Positions 48,694 through 57,315 of a stretch of 64,000 nt of DNA are shown here, piece by piece. The translations under genes and the position numbers were made by a program. Numbering within the stretch: position 1 is the stretch's first letter; the number at the start of each line of letters is the position of its first letter. The notes beneath the pieces were generated by a model. It searched no databases, was not told where the DNA came from, and saw nothing but the letters and a program-made list of their open reading frames with translations. The DNA comes from Candidatus Bathyarchaeota archaeon. Its GTDB lineage: Archaea; Thermoproteota; Bathyarchaeia; TCS64. The stretch lies in the NCBI GenBank assembly GCA_016783455.1, contig JADHWN010000002.1:51115-115114 (forward strand). Reading direction: 5' to 3'.

Positions 48694-49689
48694 ATGACTC
48701 CCAGTAAGGTCAGGATAAGCATAGGCACCGCTGCAGTGCTCGGATTGAGAGAGCTGAGGCTGGACGCCAGACCTACCACCGCCTACATGATGCTCTACAC
48801 CGAGACGGGCTGCATCGCCAACTGCCTCTTCTGCACCCAGGCGAGGGAGAGCAACTCCGAGAGGTCCCATCTCTCCAGGGTGATGTGGCCAGACTTCCCG
48901 ACGGAGACCGTGCTCAGAGGGTTCAGGGAGCCCAAGTTAGATGTCCTGGAGAGGATCTGCATCCAGATAATCAACTACCCTGGGTTCGTCGACGATACTA
49001 TATCTCTCCTGAAAGCGTTGAAGGAGACTACGGAGCTCCCCGTCTCGCTGGACACATGCCCCATCAAGAGGGAGGAGATGGAGACACTCAAGGAAGCTGG
49101 CATCGAGAAAGTGAGCATCCCCCTCGACGCCGCGACGCCCAAACTCTTCGACGAGATAAAGGGCATGACCACGGGTAGCCCCTACAGGTGGGAGACCCAC
49201 ATGGAGGCCCTCGGTGAGGCTGTCGAAGTGTTCGGCGTTGGAAACGTCATGTCGAACCTGATCATCGGGCTTGGCGAGACGGAGGAGGAGGCCGTCGCGG
49301 TCATCCAGCGGCTGATGGACATGGAGATCAAGGCCGTGCTCTTCGCCTTCACGCCGATACCCCACACGCCCCTCGCCGATAGGCCCCAGCCACCCCTTGA
49401 ATCATACAGGCGGATCCAGCTCGCGCGCCACCTCATCACCGAGGGAAAGGGCAGATCCGAGGAGATGAGGTTCGAAGAGGGGAGGCTGGTCAGCTTGGGT
49501 GAGGAGGTCGACCTCGACGAGTTGGTCGCGGATGGCACGCCGCTGAAGACCACGGGCTGCCCGGGATGCAACCGCCCATACTACAACGAGAGGCCGTCGG
49601 GGCCCCTATACAACTACCCCAGGGACCTCACTGAGGAGGAGCTGCACAGAGAGAAGGAGATGTTAACGAGGTTGATGAAAGATGACTGA
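48694..49689 (+). CDS. Radical SAM protein, probable lipoyl synthase subunit (LipS-type)
   Basis: This 331-aa protein has the radical-SAM cluster motif 'CIANCLFCTQAR' (CxxxCxxC) in a biotin/lipoyl-synthase-like context, then 'VSIPLDAATPKLFDEIKGM', 'MSNLIIGLGETEEEAVAVIQRLM' and a C-terminal C-P-G-C pair ('TTGCPGCNRPYYNERPSGPLYNYPR'). In some archaea lipoate is made by two radical-SAM proteins, LipS1 and LipS2. The gene overlaps lplA by 8 nt and a second radical-SAM gene is 3 genes on, so a LipS role is likely. Which of LipS1 and LipS2 it is I do not assign. Confidence 0.75.
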   Translation: MTPSKVRISIGTAAVLGLRELRLDARPTTAYMMLYTETGCIANCLFCTQARESNSERSHLSRVMWPDFPTETVLRGFREPKLDVLERICIQIINYPGFVDDTISLLKALKETTELPVSLDTCPIKREEMETLKEAGIEKVSIPLDAATPKLFDEIKGMTTGSPYRWETHMEALGEAVEVFGVGNVMSNLIIGLGETEEEAVAVIQRLMDMEIKAVLFAFTPIPHTPLADRPQPPLESYRRIQLARHLITEGKGRSEEMRFEEGRLVSLGEEVDLDELVADGTPLKTTGCPGCNRPYYNERPSGPLYNYPRDLTEEELHREKEMLTRLMKDD

Positions 49690-50449
49690 GACATGGAGGC
49701 TCATCGACATGAGGATCGAGGACGCCCCCACACAGATGAGCATAGACGAGGCCATCGCCCTCGCGAGGCCCAAGGGTGAGACGCCCAACACGGTTAGGCT
49801 CTACCGCTGGAACCCCTCTGCTGTGTCTATAGGTTACTTCCAGAGCGTGGAGAAGGAGGTGAACCTGGAGGCATGCGAGGAGAAGGGCGTGGACGTCATA
49901 AGGAGGATCACTGGGGGAGGTGCGGTCTACCATGACTACAACGGGGAGATCACCTACAGCCTGGTAGCACCAGAGAAGGATCCACGTATTCCCCGGGACA
50001 TCCTTGCTTCCTACGAGCTCATCTGCGGGGCCATCGTCAGGGGCCTGGAGGAGCTGGGCGTCGACTGCGAGTTCAAGCCCGTCAACGACATCGTGGCGGG
50101 GGACAAGAAGATCTCCGGGAACGCCCAGACCCGGCGCCACGGCGTGGTGCTCCAGCACGGCACTGTCCTCGTCGACAGCGACATCAGGACCATGTTCCAG
50201 GTGTTGAGAGTCTCGGACGCCAAGATAAGCGACAAGCTCATCCAGGCAGTGGAGGAGAGGGTAACCAACGTTCGCCGCTACCTGGGAAGGGAGGTCCCCT
50301 TCGAGGAGGCGAGGGACGCCCTCGTGAAAGGCTTCGAGGAGACCTTCGACGTCGTGCTCGAGCCGGGGGAGCTCACGGAGCGCGAGGAGGGGCTCGTGAG
50401 GGAGCTCCACGAGAAGTACAGCTCCAGGGAGTGGGTGTTCCAGAGATGA
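49682..50449 (+). CDS. lplA: Lipoate-protein ligase, large domain (LplA-type)
   Basis: This 255-aa protein has the lipoate-ligase signature 'DVIRRITGGGAVYHDYNGEITYSLV' and 'VNDIVAGDKKISGNAQTRRHGVVLQHGTVLVD', which binds lipoyl-AMP and the acceptor Lys. It lacks the C-terminal accessory domain, which is supplied by the next gene, so this is the two-part archaeal enzyme. It overlaps the radical-SAM gene (8 nt) and lplB (4 nt). It attaches octanoate or lipoate to H-protein or E2 domains. Confidence 0.85.
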   Translation: MTETWRLIDMRIEDAPTQMSIDEAIALARPKGETPNTVRLYRWNPSAVSIGYFQSVEKEVNLEACEEKGVDVIRRITGGGAVYHDYNGEITYSLVAPEKDPRIPRDILASYELICGAIVRGLEELGVDCEFKPVNDIVAGDKKISGNAQTRRHGVVLQHGTVLVDSDIRTMFQVLRVSDAKISDKLIQAVEERVTNVRRYLGREVPFEEARDALVKGFEETFDVVLEPGELTEREEGLVRELHEKYSSREWVFQR

Positions 50450-50718
50450 AGCGAGCAGAGTACAAGGTCCCCGGGGGCAAGCTCCTGGTCGCTGATACCG
50501 AGGTCAAAGAGGGCGTCCTGACGACAGTGAAGGTTATGGGGGACTTCTTCATGCATCCCGAGGAGGCGATAAACGATCTCGAGGACGCGCTAAGTGGGAA
50601 AGATGCCTCCCAGATCGATGAGATCGTGGAGGAGTTCTTCGGGGGGAAAGAGATCACCCTATTCGGAGTCTCCGCGAAGGACTTCGCCCACGTCCTCAAG
50701 CTGACGCTGGATTCATGA
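50446..50718 (+). CDS. lplB: Lipoate-protein ligase small subunit (LplB-type)
   Basis: The track ORF starts earlier, but ATG 50446 overlaps the lplA stop (ATGA), giving about 90 aa (MKRAEYKVPGGKLLVADTEVKEG...). It matches the C-terminal domain of lipoate ligases ('YKVPGGKLL---------G-I---KI-GDFF--PE-AI--LE--L'), which in archaea is a separate protein needed for lipoyl-AMP formation. It ends 6 nt inside the stop of the convergent radical-SAM gene. Confidence 0.85.
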   Translation: MKRAEYKVPGGKLLVADTEVKEGVLTTVKVMGDFFMHPEEAINDLEDALSGKDASQIDEIVEEFFGGKEITLFGVSAKDFAHVLKLTLDS

Positions 50719-51627
50719 CCTGAGGGCCCGCCCCTCCAGCCGTTCAGGGATAGTACAGCATCCGTCGATGACCTTGACAGCGTAGCCCCGTTCTCTGGCC
50801 CATTCTAGTGTCGAGCGTGACGCCACGGCGATCCTGGAGGCACCCGCCTCTATGGCCCTCCTCTCCATCTCCTCCTTGTCCTGTCTGCTCCTCATGCAGC
50901 CCAGGGAGACTGCAGCCCTCGGGAACCTCTCCACGGCCGCAGCGATGATCTCAATGACGTCGTCTATCTCTGGAGGAGGCACATCCGCCATCTCGGTCCC
51001 AGGAGTCGGGATCAGCCCGAGGAAGACTATCACCTCAGGATCGATATGACCAATAATATCAAGGGAACGAAGCTCACCCCGTAACTCGCCGAAATGGAGC
51101 CCGACGCAGACGTGGGGCGCCACCGTGGGGACACCCGCCTCCTCGAGGTATTTTAGGGTATCCCCGTAGTCCTCGACCGAGGCATCTAGGCCGTAGACCT
51201 CCTTGAGGGTCTCGTCGCTGCCCACGACGTCAACGGAGACTATATCTACACCCGTGGCCGCTATCTCCTCGGCCTCATCCATGTCGAGCATCCCCGTGTG
51301 GAGGTTCACGATGAGGTCCGTGTTCTCCTTGACCCACTCCAGCGTAGGCAGGAAAGGCCTCAGCGGGACCCTGCCCTCCAGCGTGGAGCCTCCGCTCACC
51401 AGAAGACCGGCCCCACCCCTCGCCTCGAGGCCCACGCAGAACTGCTTGAGCTTCTCCGGCGTGCTGACGTCGGCCATGCCCTCCAGGTAGTGGCCTCCGC
51501 AGTGCTTGCAGTTCAGCGCGCAGCCTCCGCCGGTCACCGAGACGGCGGGGAAGCTGGGCTGGGGGTAGTAGAACCTAAGGACCCTCTCAGAGCTGGACTC
51601 TCCGGTCGTATTGTCGGCCTCCGTCAT
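50713..51627 (-). CDS. Radical SAM protein, second probable lipoyl synthase subunit (LipS-type)
   Basis: This 304-aa protein has 'GGGCALNCKHCGGHYLEGM' (CxxxCxxC) near residue 35, then 'GAGLLVSGGSTLEGRVPL', 'VDIVSVDVVGSDETLKEVYGLD', 'LGLIPTPGTEMADVPPPE' and a C-terminal 'VIDGCCTIPERL'. It is the COG1856-like type that in Thermococcus works with a second radical-SAM protein as lipoyl synthase, as far as I recall. It is convergent with lplB (6-nt overlap) and close to the other radical-SAM gene. Confidence 0.75.
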   Translation of the reverse strand: MTEADNTTGESSSERVLRFYYPQPSFPAVSVTGGGCALNCKHCGGHYLEGMADVSTPEKLKQFCVGLEARGGAGLLVSGGSTLEGRVPLRPFLPTLEWVKENTDLIVNLHTGMLDMDEAEEIAATGVDIVSVDVVGSDETLKEVYGLDASVEDYGDTLKYLEEAGVPTVAPHVCVGLHFGELRGELRSLDIIGHIDPEVIVFLGLIPTPGTEMADVPPPEIDDVIEIIAAAVERFPRAAVSLGCMRSRQDKEEMERRAIEAGASRIAVASRSTLEWARERGYAVKVIDGCCTIPERLEGRALRS

Positions 51628-51704
51628 TCTTACGGTGATTGGTGTCTGAAAAAGATGGTCTTTCAGACGTAAGACATTAGTCCTCGAGGGTACAACGTGG
51701 GGGT

Positions 51705-52403
51705 ATGAACGGGGTTGTCGTGGTGGTCTCCGCCGACACCGAATGGAGGGTCATGCAGGAGATCATGCCCGATGTGGAGCTGCAGGCCTCGCCCATGGGG
51801 CAGTGGTTCCAGCATGATCTTGCTATAGGCAGTAGGAATGAATCAGTCATCTTCTTCCACGGGGGCTGGGGGAAGATCGCGGCAGCTGCCTCGGCCCAGT
51901 ACGTCATCGACAGGTGGTCTCCCCGCCTACTGATGAACATAGGGACATGCGGGGGGCTTGAGGGCGAGATAGAGAAGGACGCCATCGTCCTCGTCGAGAA
52001 GACCATCGTCTACGACATCGTGGAGCAGATGGGTGACTCCGATGAGGCTATAGACCACTTCTCCACGGAGATTGACCTCAGCTGGCTGGGGGACGACTAC
52101 CCCATCGAGGTCCACAGAGGGTTGCTGGTCTCAGGTGACCGCGACCTCGTGGCAGACGAGGTGCAGGGCTTGAAGGAGAGGTACGGTGCGAGGGCCGGGG
52201 ACTGGGAGTCGGGGGCCATAGCCTGGGTTTCGGCGAGGAACAGCACGAGGTGCCTCATACTCAGGGGAGTGACGGACCTCGTCGGAAGCGGCGGCGGGGA
52301 GGCCTACGAAGGGAACATAGACATCTTCGTGGAGGGAACTAGGAGGGTCCTGAGGCGGCTGGTTGACTCCCTCCCGGATTGGATAGCCAAGTCACGTCAA
52401 TAG
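51705..52403 (+). CDS. Nucleoside phosphorylase / MTA-SAH nucleosidase-like protein
   Basis: This 232-aa protein belongs to the PNP_UDP_1 family: 'VVVVSADTEWRVMQEIM', 'IFFHGGWGKIAAAASAQYVIDRWSPRLLMNIGTCGGLEG', 'VVLVEKTIVYDIVE', 'GDWESGAIAWVSARNSTRCLILRGVTDLVG'. The family cleaves nucleosides such as MTA, SAH or adenosine. Closeness to the lipoyl/radical-SAM genes fits clearing of 5'-deoxyadenosine or MTA, but this is only proximity. Start is ATG 51705. Confidence 0.75.
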   Translation: MNGVVVVVSADTEWRVMQEIMPDVELQASPMGQWFQHDLAIGSRNESVIFFHGGWGKIAAAASAQYVIDRWSPRLLMNIGTCGGLEGEIEKDAIVLVEKTIVYDIVEQMGDSDEAIDHFSTEIDLSWLGDDYPIEVHRGLLVSGDRDLVADEVQGLKERYGARAGDWESGAIAWVSARNSTRCLILRGVTDLVGSGGGEAYEGNIDIFVEGTRRVLRRLVDSLPDWIAKSRQ

Positions 52404-52542
52404 CCCGTTATGGCTCCCGTTTCTAAAAATCAGGATATTTTGAGATACGCCCTCTGTTTATCAGAGAAAATTAAATCTGTTTTAGTGATATTAATCCGAT
52501 TTAAGATTCTTTTATAAACTTCAACAGATAAAGAAGCTGAAT

Positions 52543-53958
52543 ATGGTCATCCGCACAAAGGGACACGTGGCTGTCTGTGCTCTCTTTGTCCTCGTCTTCA
52601 CCCTATCATTGCAGGTCCGTGTGTTCGGGGCCCTCGACGACGTGACGCCGGCGACCTTCGAGGCGAAGCTCGCCCCCCACGAGGAGACGTCCTTCAACAT
52701 CACGATCTCCAGCGAGGCCATCAGGGAGGCCATGACAGCGATGAATGTAAGCGAGCTGGAGGAGGTCTCCCTGGACGCAACCCTGGAGGAGCAGGAGTAC
52801 ATCTTCTGGGAGCCCCACGCCTACGACGGGGTCGGCCCGCACGATGACCTTGTCTTCACCATCTTCGCCTTCACCCCCTGGGACCAGGAGTCCCCGGCTA
52901 CCATCAACGTCCATGCGGTCGTCGTGGCGGGGGACTACGAGCTGGGATGGACCAACGTGACACTCTACATCGAACCTTTGGAGGACGACTTGGACACCGA
53001 TCACAGCTTCCACCCTCACAGCCAGGTATACGCTGAGCCGGGTGAGGTGGCGGTGACCACGGCCATCGCGACCGTTGGGAGCATCGGCGCAGGGGTGGCG
53101 ACCGGTGGCCTGGGGAACACCCTGGACCTGGGCCGGGTCTCGGAGGGGATAAGGAAGAGGAGGAAGGTGAACGTCTCACGCTTCAGCCAGCTGAGGACCC
53201 TCGTACTGAGCACGGCCCTGATCGGGCTGGCCTACGCCTTTCTGACCTCAGCGATCATCTCCCTGGGGCCCGTCTTCGAGCTTCCGTTCAGCCTCCCCTA
53301 CATCGGCTCGTCACTGCCGGTGAGCTACATCTCGGGGATAAACTTCACGGCCTTCATCGAGGCAGCGCCGGTGATAATGGCCTGCTCGGGGATCGTCTTC
53401 CTGTGGCGCTACATCTTGGAGGTCCTCACGGCCCGGATCCTCGGGCTCAAGGTGGCCCTGGCGGCGAACAACATCGGGGCGGTCTCCCTGTTAGGCACCA
53501 CCGTCTTGACCCATCCCTACGGTTTCCCCATGACCTCTGTGGTCGAGGGGCACACCACGAATAGAGATAGGGGCTACCTTTCGTTCATGAAGAATTTCGG
53601 GCTCCTCGCTCTGGTTCTGCCATTCTCCTACGTGCAGCAGGAGATGCTCTTGGGTGACGTGAGCTTCCTCGTGGGCACTTCGGGGACCCTCATAGCGTTG
53701 ATGACATTCTTCTACACGTCCATACCCTACCAGGGGGAGGGGATCGCCATCTTCCGCTGGAGCAAGCTCCTCGACATCGCCCTCATCGTCTCGGGGCTGG
53801 TGCTCTACTTCGGCTACAAGACCTCGATGCTCCCCCAGTGGGTCTTCATGGGGGCGGGGGCAGCGGCGACCCTGATCACCTTCGTGGCCCTGATCCGGCT
53901 GCAGATGAAGCGGAAGGATATAAAGGATGAGCGCTTCTTCGAGGAGGTCCACCCCTAG
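52543..53958 (+). CDS. Polytopic membrane protein, unknown (site-2-protease-like C-terminal half?)
   Basis: This 471-aa protein has an N-terminal signal/anchor (about 8-27), an extracellular beta domain with many Thr/Asn (about 30-150), and then about seven hydrophobic helices from about 225 on. The C-terminal half has 'TVLTHPYGFPMTSVVEG' and 'YQGEGIAIFRWSKLLDIAL', which faintly resemble the substrate-loop parts of site-2-protease-like (M50) proteins but without a clear HExxH. It may be an inactive relative or an unrelated membrane protein. No operon partner is evident. Confidence 0.5.
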   Translation: MVIRTKGHVAVCALFVLVFTLSLQVRVFGALDDVTPATFEAKLAPHEETSFNITISSEAIREAMTAMNVSELEEVSLDATLEEQEYIFWEPHAYDGVGPHDDLVFTIFAFTPWDQESPATINVHAVVVAGDYELGWTNVTLYIEPLEDDLDTDHSFHPHSQVYAEPGEVAVTTAIATVGSIGAGVATGGLGNTLDLGRVSEGIRKRRKVNVSRFSQLRTLVLSTALIGLAYAFLTSAIISLGPVFELPFSLPYIGSSLPVSYISGINFTAFIEAAPVIMACSGIVFLWRYILEVLTARILGLKVALAANNIGAVSLLGTTVLTHPYGFPMTSVVEGHTTNRDRGYLSFMKNFGLLALVLPFSYVQQEMLLGDVSFLVGTSGTLIALMTFFYTSIPYQGEGIAIFRWSKLLDIALIVSGLVLYFGYKTSMLPQWVFMGAGAAATLITFVALIRLQMKRKDIKDERFFEEVHP

Positions 53959-54035
53959 GGGCTTCCCCCCGGGGAAGAGTGGTGCTCCGATGCGAAACTG
54001 TTTAGAGTCCTGAATCCAACTCATTATCGATTACA

Positions 54036-54923
54036 TTGAAGCGAATAGGATTCGTCGGTCTGGGCCTCATGGGAACCGGGATGTCCAAGAACCTCCTCAA
54101 GGCGGGTTACCCGGTCACCGTCTGGAACAGGACAGCGTCCAAGATGGAGCCCCTAGTCGAGGCGGGGGCGAAGGCGGCTGGAAGCCCCAGAGAGGTCGCA
54201 GAGAACAGCGATGTCGTCATTGACATCGTCACCGACTCCCCCGACGTGGAGCAGGTGCTCCTCGGCCCTGACGGGGTGATCCACGGGGCCAGGGAGGGTA
54301 TGATCTGCATCGACATGAGCACCATCAGCCCCATCACGACCAGGGAGATCTCCGCTAAGCTGGCGGAGAAGGGGGTGAAGATGCTGGACGCCCCGGTGAG
54401 CGGCGGGGTCATAGGGGCCAACAACGGCACCCTGAGCATCATGGTGGGAGGCGACGAGCGGGTCTTCGACGAGTGCCTGCCCATCTTCGAGGCGATGGGG
54501 AAGACCATCACCCGGGTGGGGGGCATCGGGGACGGCCAGGTCACGAAGGCCGTGAACCAGATCCTAGTGGGGACCACTATGCTGGGGGTCGCCGAGGCGC
54601 TTGTGTTCGCCAAGAAGGCGGGGGTGGACATTGAGAAGTGCCACGCGGCGGTCTCGGGTGGTGCCGCTGGGAGCTGGCAGCTGACCAACAACGGGGGCAG
54701 GGTGCTGAGGGGCGACATGGAGCCGGGGTTCAAGATCAAGCACTACTTGAAGGACCTGAGGATCATCATGGAGACGGCTGAGAGTATCGAGATGCCCTTG
54801 CCGGCTACGTCGTTGGTGCAGCAGATGTACCGGGGCATGCAGGCGGAGGGGCTCCTGGAGAAGGGGACCCAGGCCGTTAGCATGATGGTCGAGAAACTGG
54901 CGAACGAGAAAATCGTAGGCTAA
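54036..54923 (+). CDS. 3-hydroxyisobutyrate dehydrogenase-like reductase
   Basis: This 295-aa protein starts at TTG (ttgaagcga). It has 'IGFVGLGLMGTGMSKNLLKAGYPVTVWNRTASKM', 'DAPVSGGVIGANNGTLSIMVGG', 'GIGDGQVTKAVNQIL' with the catalytic Lys, and 'HYLKDLRIIMETAE', all hallmarks of beta-hydroxyacid dehydrogenases (HIBADH/GLYR). It oxidises or reduces 3-hydroxy acids using NAD(P). It fits branched-chain amino acid or glyoxylate metabolism. Confidence 0.85.
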   Translation: MKRIGFVGLGLMGTGMSKNLLKAGYPVTVWNRTASKMEPLVEAGAKAAGSPREVAENSDVVIDIVTDSPDVEQVLLGPDGVIHGAREGMICIDMSTISPITTREISAKLAEKGVKMLDAPVSGGVIGANNGTLSIMVGGDERVFDECLPIFEAMGKTITRVGGIGDGQVTKAVNQILVGTTMLGVAEALVFAKKAGVDIEKCHAAVSGGAAGSWQLTNNGGRVLRGDMEPGFKIKHYLKDLRIIMETAESIEMPLPATSLVQQMYRGMQAEGLLEKGTQAVSMMVEKLANEKIVG

Positions 54924-55012
54924 CACTGTGGACGGAGAATCTGAAACTCGGACCATCACCTCATTTAAAATCCCGCGTTAGTTTTTTTATTCGGTTTCTA
55001 TTAGATACACAC

Positions 55013-55711
55013 ATGGAGCACCCATACGAGGATAGATACAAACGCGTCTACGCTGCAGGGGCTAGATTCTGGGAAACCCCCATACCCACTGAAGAACTAG
55101 TGAATTTCCTCGATGAGTGGAAACCAATCAGGGGGAAGGTGGTAGAATTTGGGTGTGGTGAGGGCAGAGATTCGATCTTCTTGGCACGTTCAGGTTACGA
55201 TGTTACTGGGATTGACATAGCGCCTTCCGCAATTGATAGAGCCAGGGAATGGGCGAGAGAGGAAGACGTGGAGATCGACTTCCGTGTGGGCGACGTCACG
55301 GCTCTCAGCGGTATCCCGGATAATCACTTTGACCTGGGGGTCAACATAGGGTGTCTCCAGATGTTTCCTGACCCGGGAGATAGGATCAGGCATCTAAATG
55401 AGGCTCGGAGGGTCCTGAAACCCGATGCGTTATACTTTTTCCTCAACATGGGCGGAGGCACCAAGGAAGAGGCAGTTGAGAGATTTGGGCCAGATTGGAC
55501 GCCCCCAATGGTCGGAGAGTTGAGGCCAAGGAAGATCATGGTTGAGGGGGGAGAGAAAGAGATCATGCTGCCTATCATTGCAGGCCATGGCTTTCAGAGG
55601 GAGGAGTTAGAGCGAGAGTTTTCGGCTTCAGGCTTCACGATTGCAGATATTCAACGAAAGAAGACACGCCCCCATGGAACATGTTGGCAGGTAATCGCAG
55701 TGCATTCATGA
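55013..55711 (+). CDS. Class I SAM-dependent methyltransferase
   Basis: This 232-aa protein has motif I 'VVEFGCGEGRDSIFLARSGYDVTGIDIAPSAIDRAREWA' and motif post-I/II 'DVEIDFRVGDVTALSGIPDNHFDLGVNIGCLQMF'. It resembles small-molecule methyltransferases of the UbiE/Tam type. Substrate unknown. It is more AT-rich than its neighbours, and a TTTTTTATT-like TATA is about 30 nt upstream. Confidence 0.8.
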   Translation: MEHPYEDRYKRVYAAGARFWETPIPTEELVNFLDEWKPIRGKVVEFGCGEGRDSIFLARSGYDVTGIDIAPSAIDRAREWAREEDVEIDFRVGDVTALSGIPDNHFDLGVNIGCLQMFPDPGDRIRHLNEARRVLKPDALYFFLNMGGGTKEEAVERFGPDWTPPMVGELRPRKIMVEGGEKEIMLPIIAGHGFQREELEREFSASGFTIADIQRKKTRPHGTCWQVIAVHS

Positions 55712-55720
55712 CAAGTGGAT

Positions 55721-55797
55721 TGGTGGACTGGGGGGGATTTGAACCCCCGACCTCTCGGTTGCGAACCGAGCATTCATACCAGCTGAACTACCAGCCC
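55721..55797 (-). tRNA. tRNA-Ala(CGC), CCA encoded
   Basis: The cloverleaf is complete on the minus strand: acceptor GGGCTGG/CCAGTCC with the G3-U70 pair that marks alanine tRNAs, D-arm GTTC...GAAT, anticodon arm CTCGG-TTCGCAA-CCGAG with anticodon CGC, T-arm GGGGG-TTCAAAT-CCCCC, discriminator A and a genomically encoded CCA. No intron is present. Confidence 0.95.
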
Positions 55798-55914
55798 GCA
55801 CATCCATCCTAAGCCCCCAGCCTCTTTTAATCCTTTACTGAGGGCACCGTAGGCGGAGATCTGGGTCCTCCACGCGTTAGACTTATCCCTGTCTCTTCCC
55901 CTCTCTGACCTGAC

Positions 55915-56418
55915 ATGAGTGAATGCATGACGATATCGTCTAGGCTGAAACAGTCTTACGCGAAGGTGGACGAGCATGGGCCGACCCTGGAGGGGGGCGC
56001 CTGGCACGGCCCTTCTCTGATGGAGTCCCTTAAGGGGGTCGACGTCGAGCAGGCTGCTGCCCGACCTATTGAGGGGCGGCATACCATCTGGGAGATAGTC
56101 AACCACTGCACCTACTGGATGGAGTCCGTCGACAATGCCCTCCACGGGAAGGTCATGGAGAGCATCCCGGAAACGGAGGACTGGGTGGGCATGGGTGAGA
56201 TAGCGGAGGATTGGAAGAGGGATCTAGGGCGGATGGACGAGATTTACGGGAAGCTCCAGACCACGATCGCGGGATTCGACGCGGGGAACCTCGATGCGAT
56301 GGTGGGAGCCCAGTTCGGGGAGAATTTCTTCCAGTTTACCAACAGGAAGATGCTCCACGGGGTCGCGGATCACAATATCTACCATGCCGGCCAGGTCTCC
56401 ATCCTGAAGAGGAAGTAG
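55915..56418 (+). CDS. DinB-family protein
   Basis: This 167-aa four-helix-bundle protein has 'HTIWEIVNHCTYWMESVDNALHG' and C-terminal 'GVADHNIYHAGQVSILKRK', with the three metal-binding His positions of the DinB/YfiT-like family. These proteins bind Zn or Ni and often act as thiol-dependent transferases. Substrate unknown. It lies between tRNA-Ala and the CYTH gene, both on different strands or units. Confidence 0.75.
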   Translation: MSECMTISSRLKQSYAKVDEHGPTLEGGAWHGPSLMESLKGVDVEQAAARPIEGRHTIWEIVNHCTYWMESVDNALHGKVMESIPETEDWVGMGEIAEDWKRDLGRMDEIYGKLQTTIAGFDAGNLDAMVGAQFGENFFQFTNRKMLHGVADHNIYHAGQVSILKRK

Positions 56419-56447
56419 CCACGGCAATATCATGAAGGACGATATCC

Positions 56448-56960
56448 ATGAAGAGCAACCTGATCGAGATCAAGGCCAGGGTCAGCTCCCTTGATCCGAT
56501 ACGTGAGAAGATCCTGTCATGGGGGACCAGGCTTCAGGGGACGTACCTGCAGACTGACACCTACTTCAACACGGTCTCTGACAGGCTGAAGATGAGGGAG
56601 GTGGACGGGGAGCCCACGGCGATGCTCATCTACTACGACAGGGAGGACATCCCGGACCCGAAGCGGAGCGACATCCTCATCGTCGAGACGGGGGAGCCCG
56701 AGACACTGAAGGCCATCCTGGGGCGCTCCATCGGCGTGAAGGTCACCGTCGAGAAGACCCGGGAGATCTACCAGCACCAGGGGACCCAGGTGCACCTCGA
56801 CGAGGTGGAGGACCTGGGCACGTTCATCGAGTTCGAGAGGCCGGTCACTGACCTGCCCGAGGACAGAAGGGTCCTTGAGGACCTGATGGAGGAGCTGAAC
56901 ATCAAGGCAGAGGACCTGGTCACAGTCTCCTACAGCGATCTGAAGCTTGAGAAGGCGTAG
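56448..56960 (+). CDS. CYTH-domain protein (class IV adenylate cyclase-like)
   Basis: This 170-aa protein has 'LIEIKARVSS' (the ExExK-like E-I-K start), 'LQTDTYFNTVSDRLKMREV' and 'VEKTREIYQHQGTQVHLDEVEDLGTFIEFER', the strand pattern of CYTH tunnels that bind triphosphates. Archaeal members act on NTPs or thiamine triphosphate; true cyclase activity is not certain. It lies next to the TPP-riboswitch region, though on the opposite strand, which makes thiamine phosphate metabolism an open possibility. Confidence 0.8.
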   Translation: MKSNLIEIKARVSSLDPIREKILSWGTRLQGTYLQTDTYFNTVSDRLKMREVDGEPTAMLIYYDREDIPDPKRSDILIVETGEPETLKAILGRSIGVKVTVEKTREIYQHQGTQVHLDEVEDLGTFIEFERPVTDLPEDRRVLEDLMEELNIKAEDLVTVSYSDLKLEKA

Positions 56961-56961
56961 C

Positions 56962-57195
56962 TCAGGAGGTCACGACCATGGTCAGCGTGGACCTCACACC
57001 GGGGAGGCTCCGAATAGTCTTGCTCACGATGTTCTTCAGCTCGACCATCGACTCGGCCTCCAGCCTGGCGATGATGCTGTACACACCGGAGACGGCGTAG
57101 GCGTCTCTCACGTTCCCCGTGTTGCGCAGGACCTGCAGGACCTCCTCCTGGCTGTCGATCTCCGTCGTAATGAGCACGAAGGCGCTCCCCATCAT
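56962..57195 (-). CDS. Stand-alone RAM-domain protein (Lrp/AsnC effector domain)
   Basis: I use ATG 57195 (MMGSAFVLITTEID), which follows GGAGGGAACG; the track's GTG start lies within the leader. The 77-aa protein is the alpha-beta-sandwich effector domain of Lrp/AsnC regulators ('SAFVLITTEIDSQEEVLQVLRNTGNVRDAYAVSGVYSIIARLEAESMVELKNIVSKTIRSLPGVRSTLTMVV') without the HTH. Such stand-alone RAM proteins oligomerise and bind amino acids. It is the first gene downstream of the TPP riboswitch core on the same strand, about 120 nt away. Confidence 0.8.
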   Translation of the reverse strand: MMGSAFVLITTEIDSQEEVLQVLRNTGNVRDAYAVSGVYSIIARLEAESMVELKNIVSKTIRSLPGVRSTLTMVVTS

Positions 57196-57315
57196 CGTTC
57201 CCTCCGCGCGTCGCTGGACCACCCATAGTCCATGCTCGCTTCATTACCAAACAGGCTGGAGACTAGGCCAGGATGCAATCCTGAGAACTCGAATATTCCG
57301 TTTCTTCTATCCATT

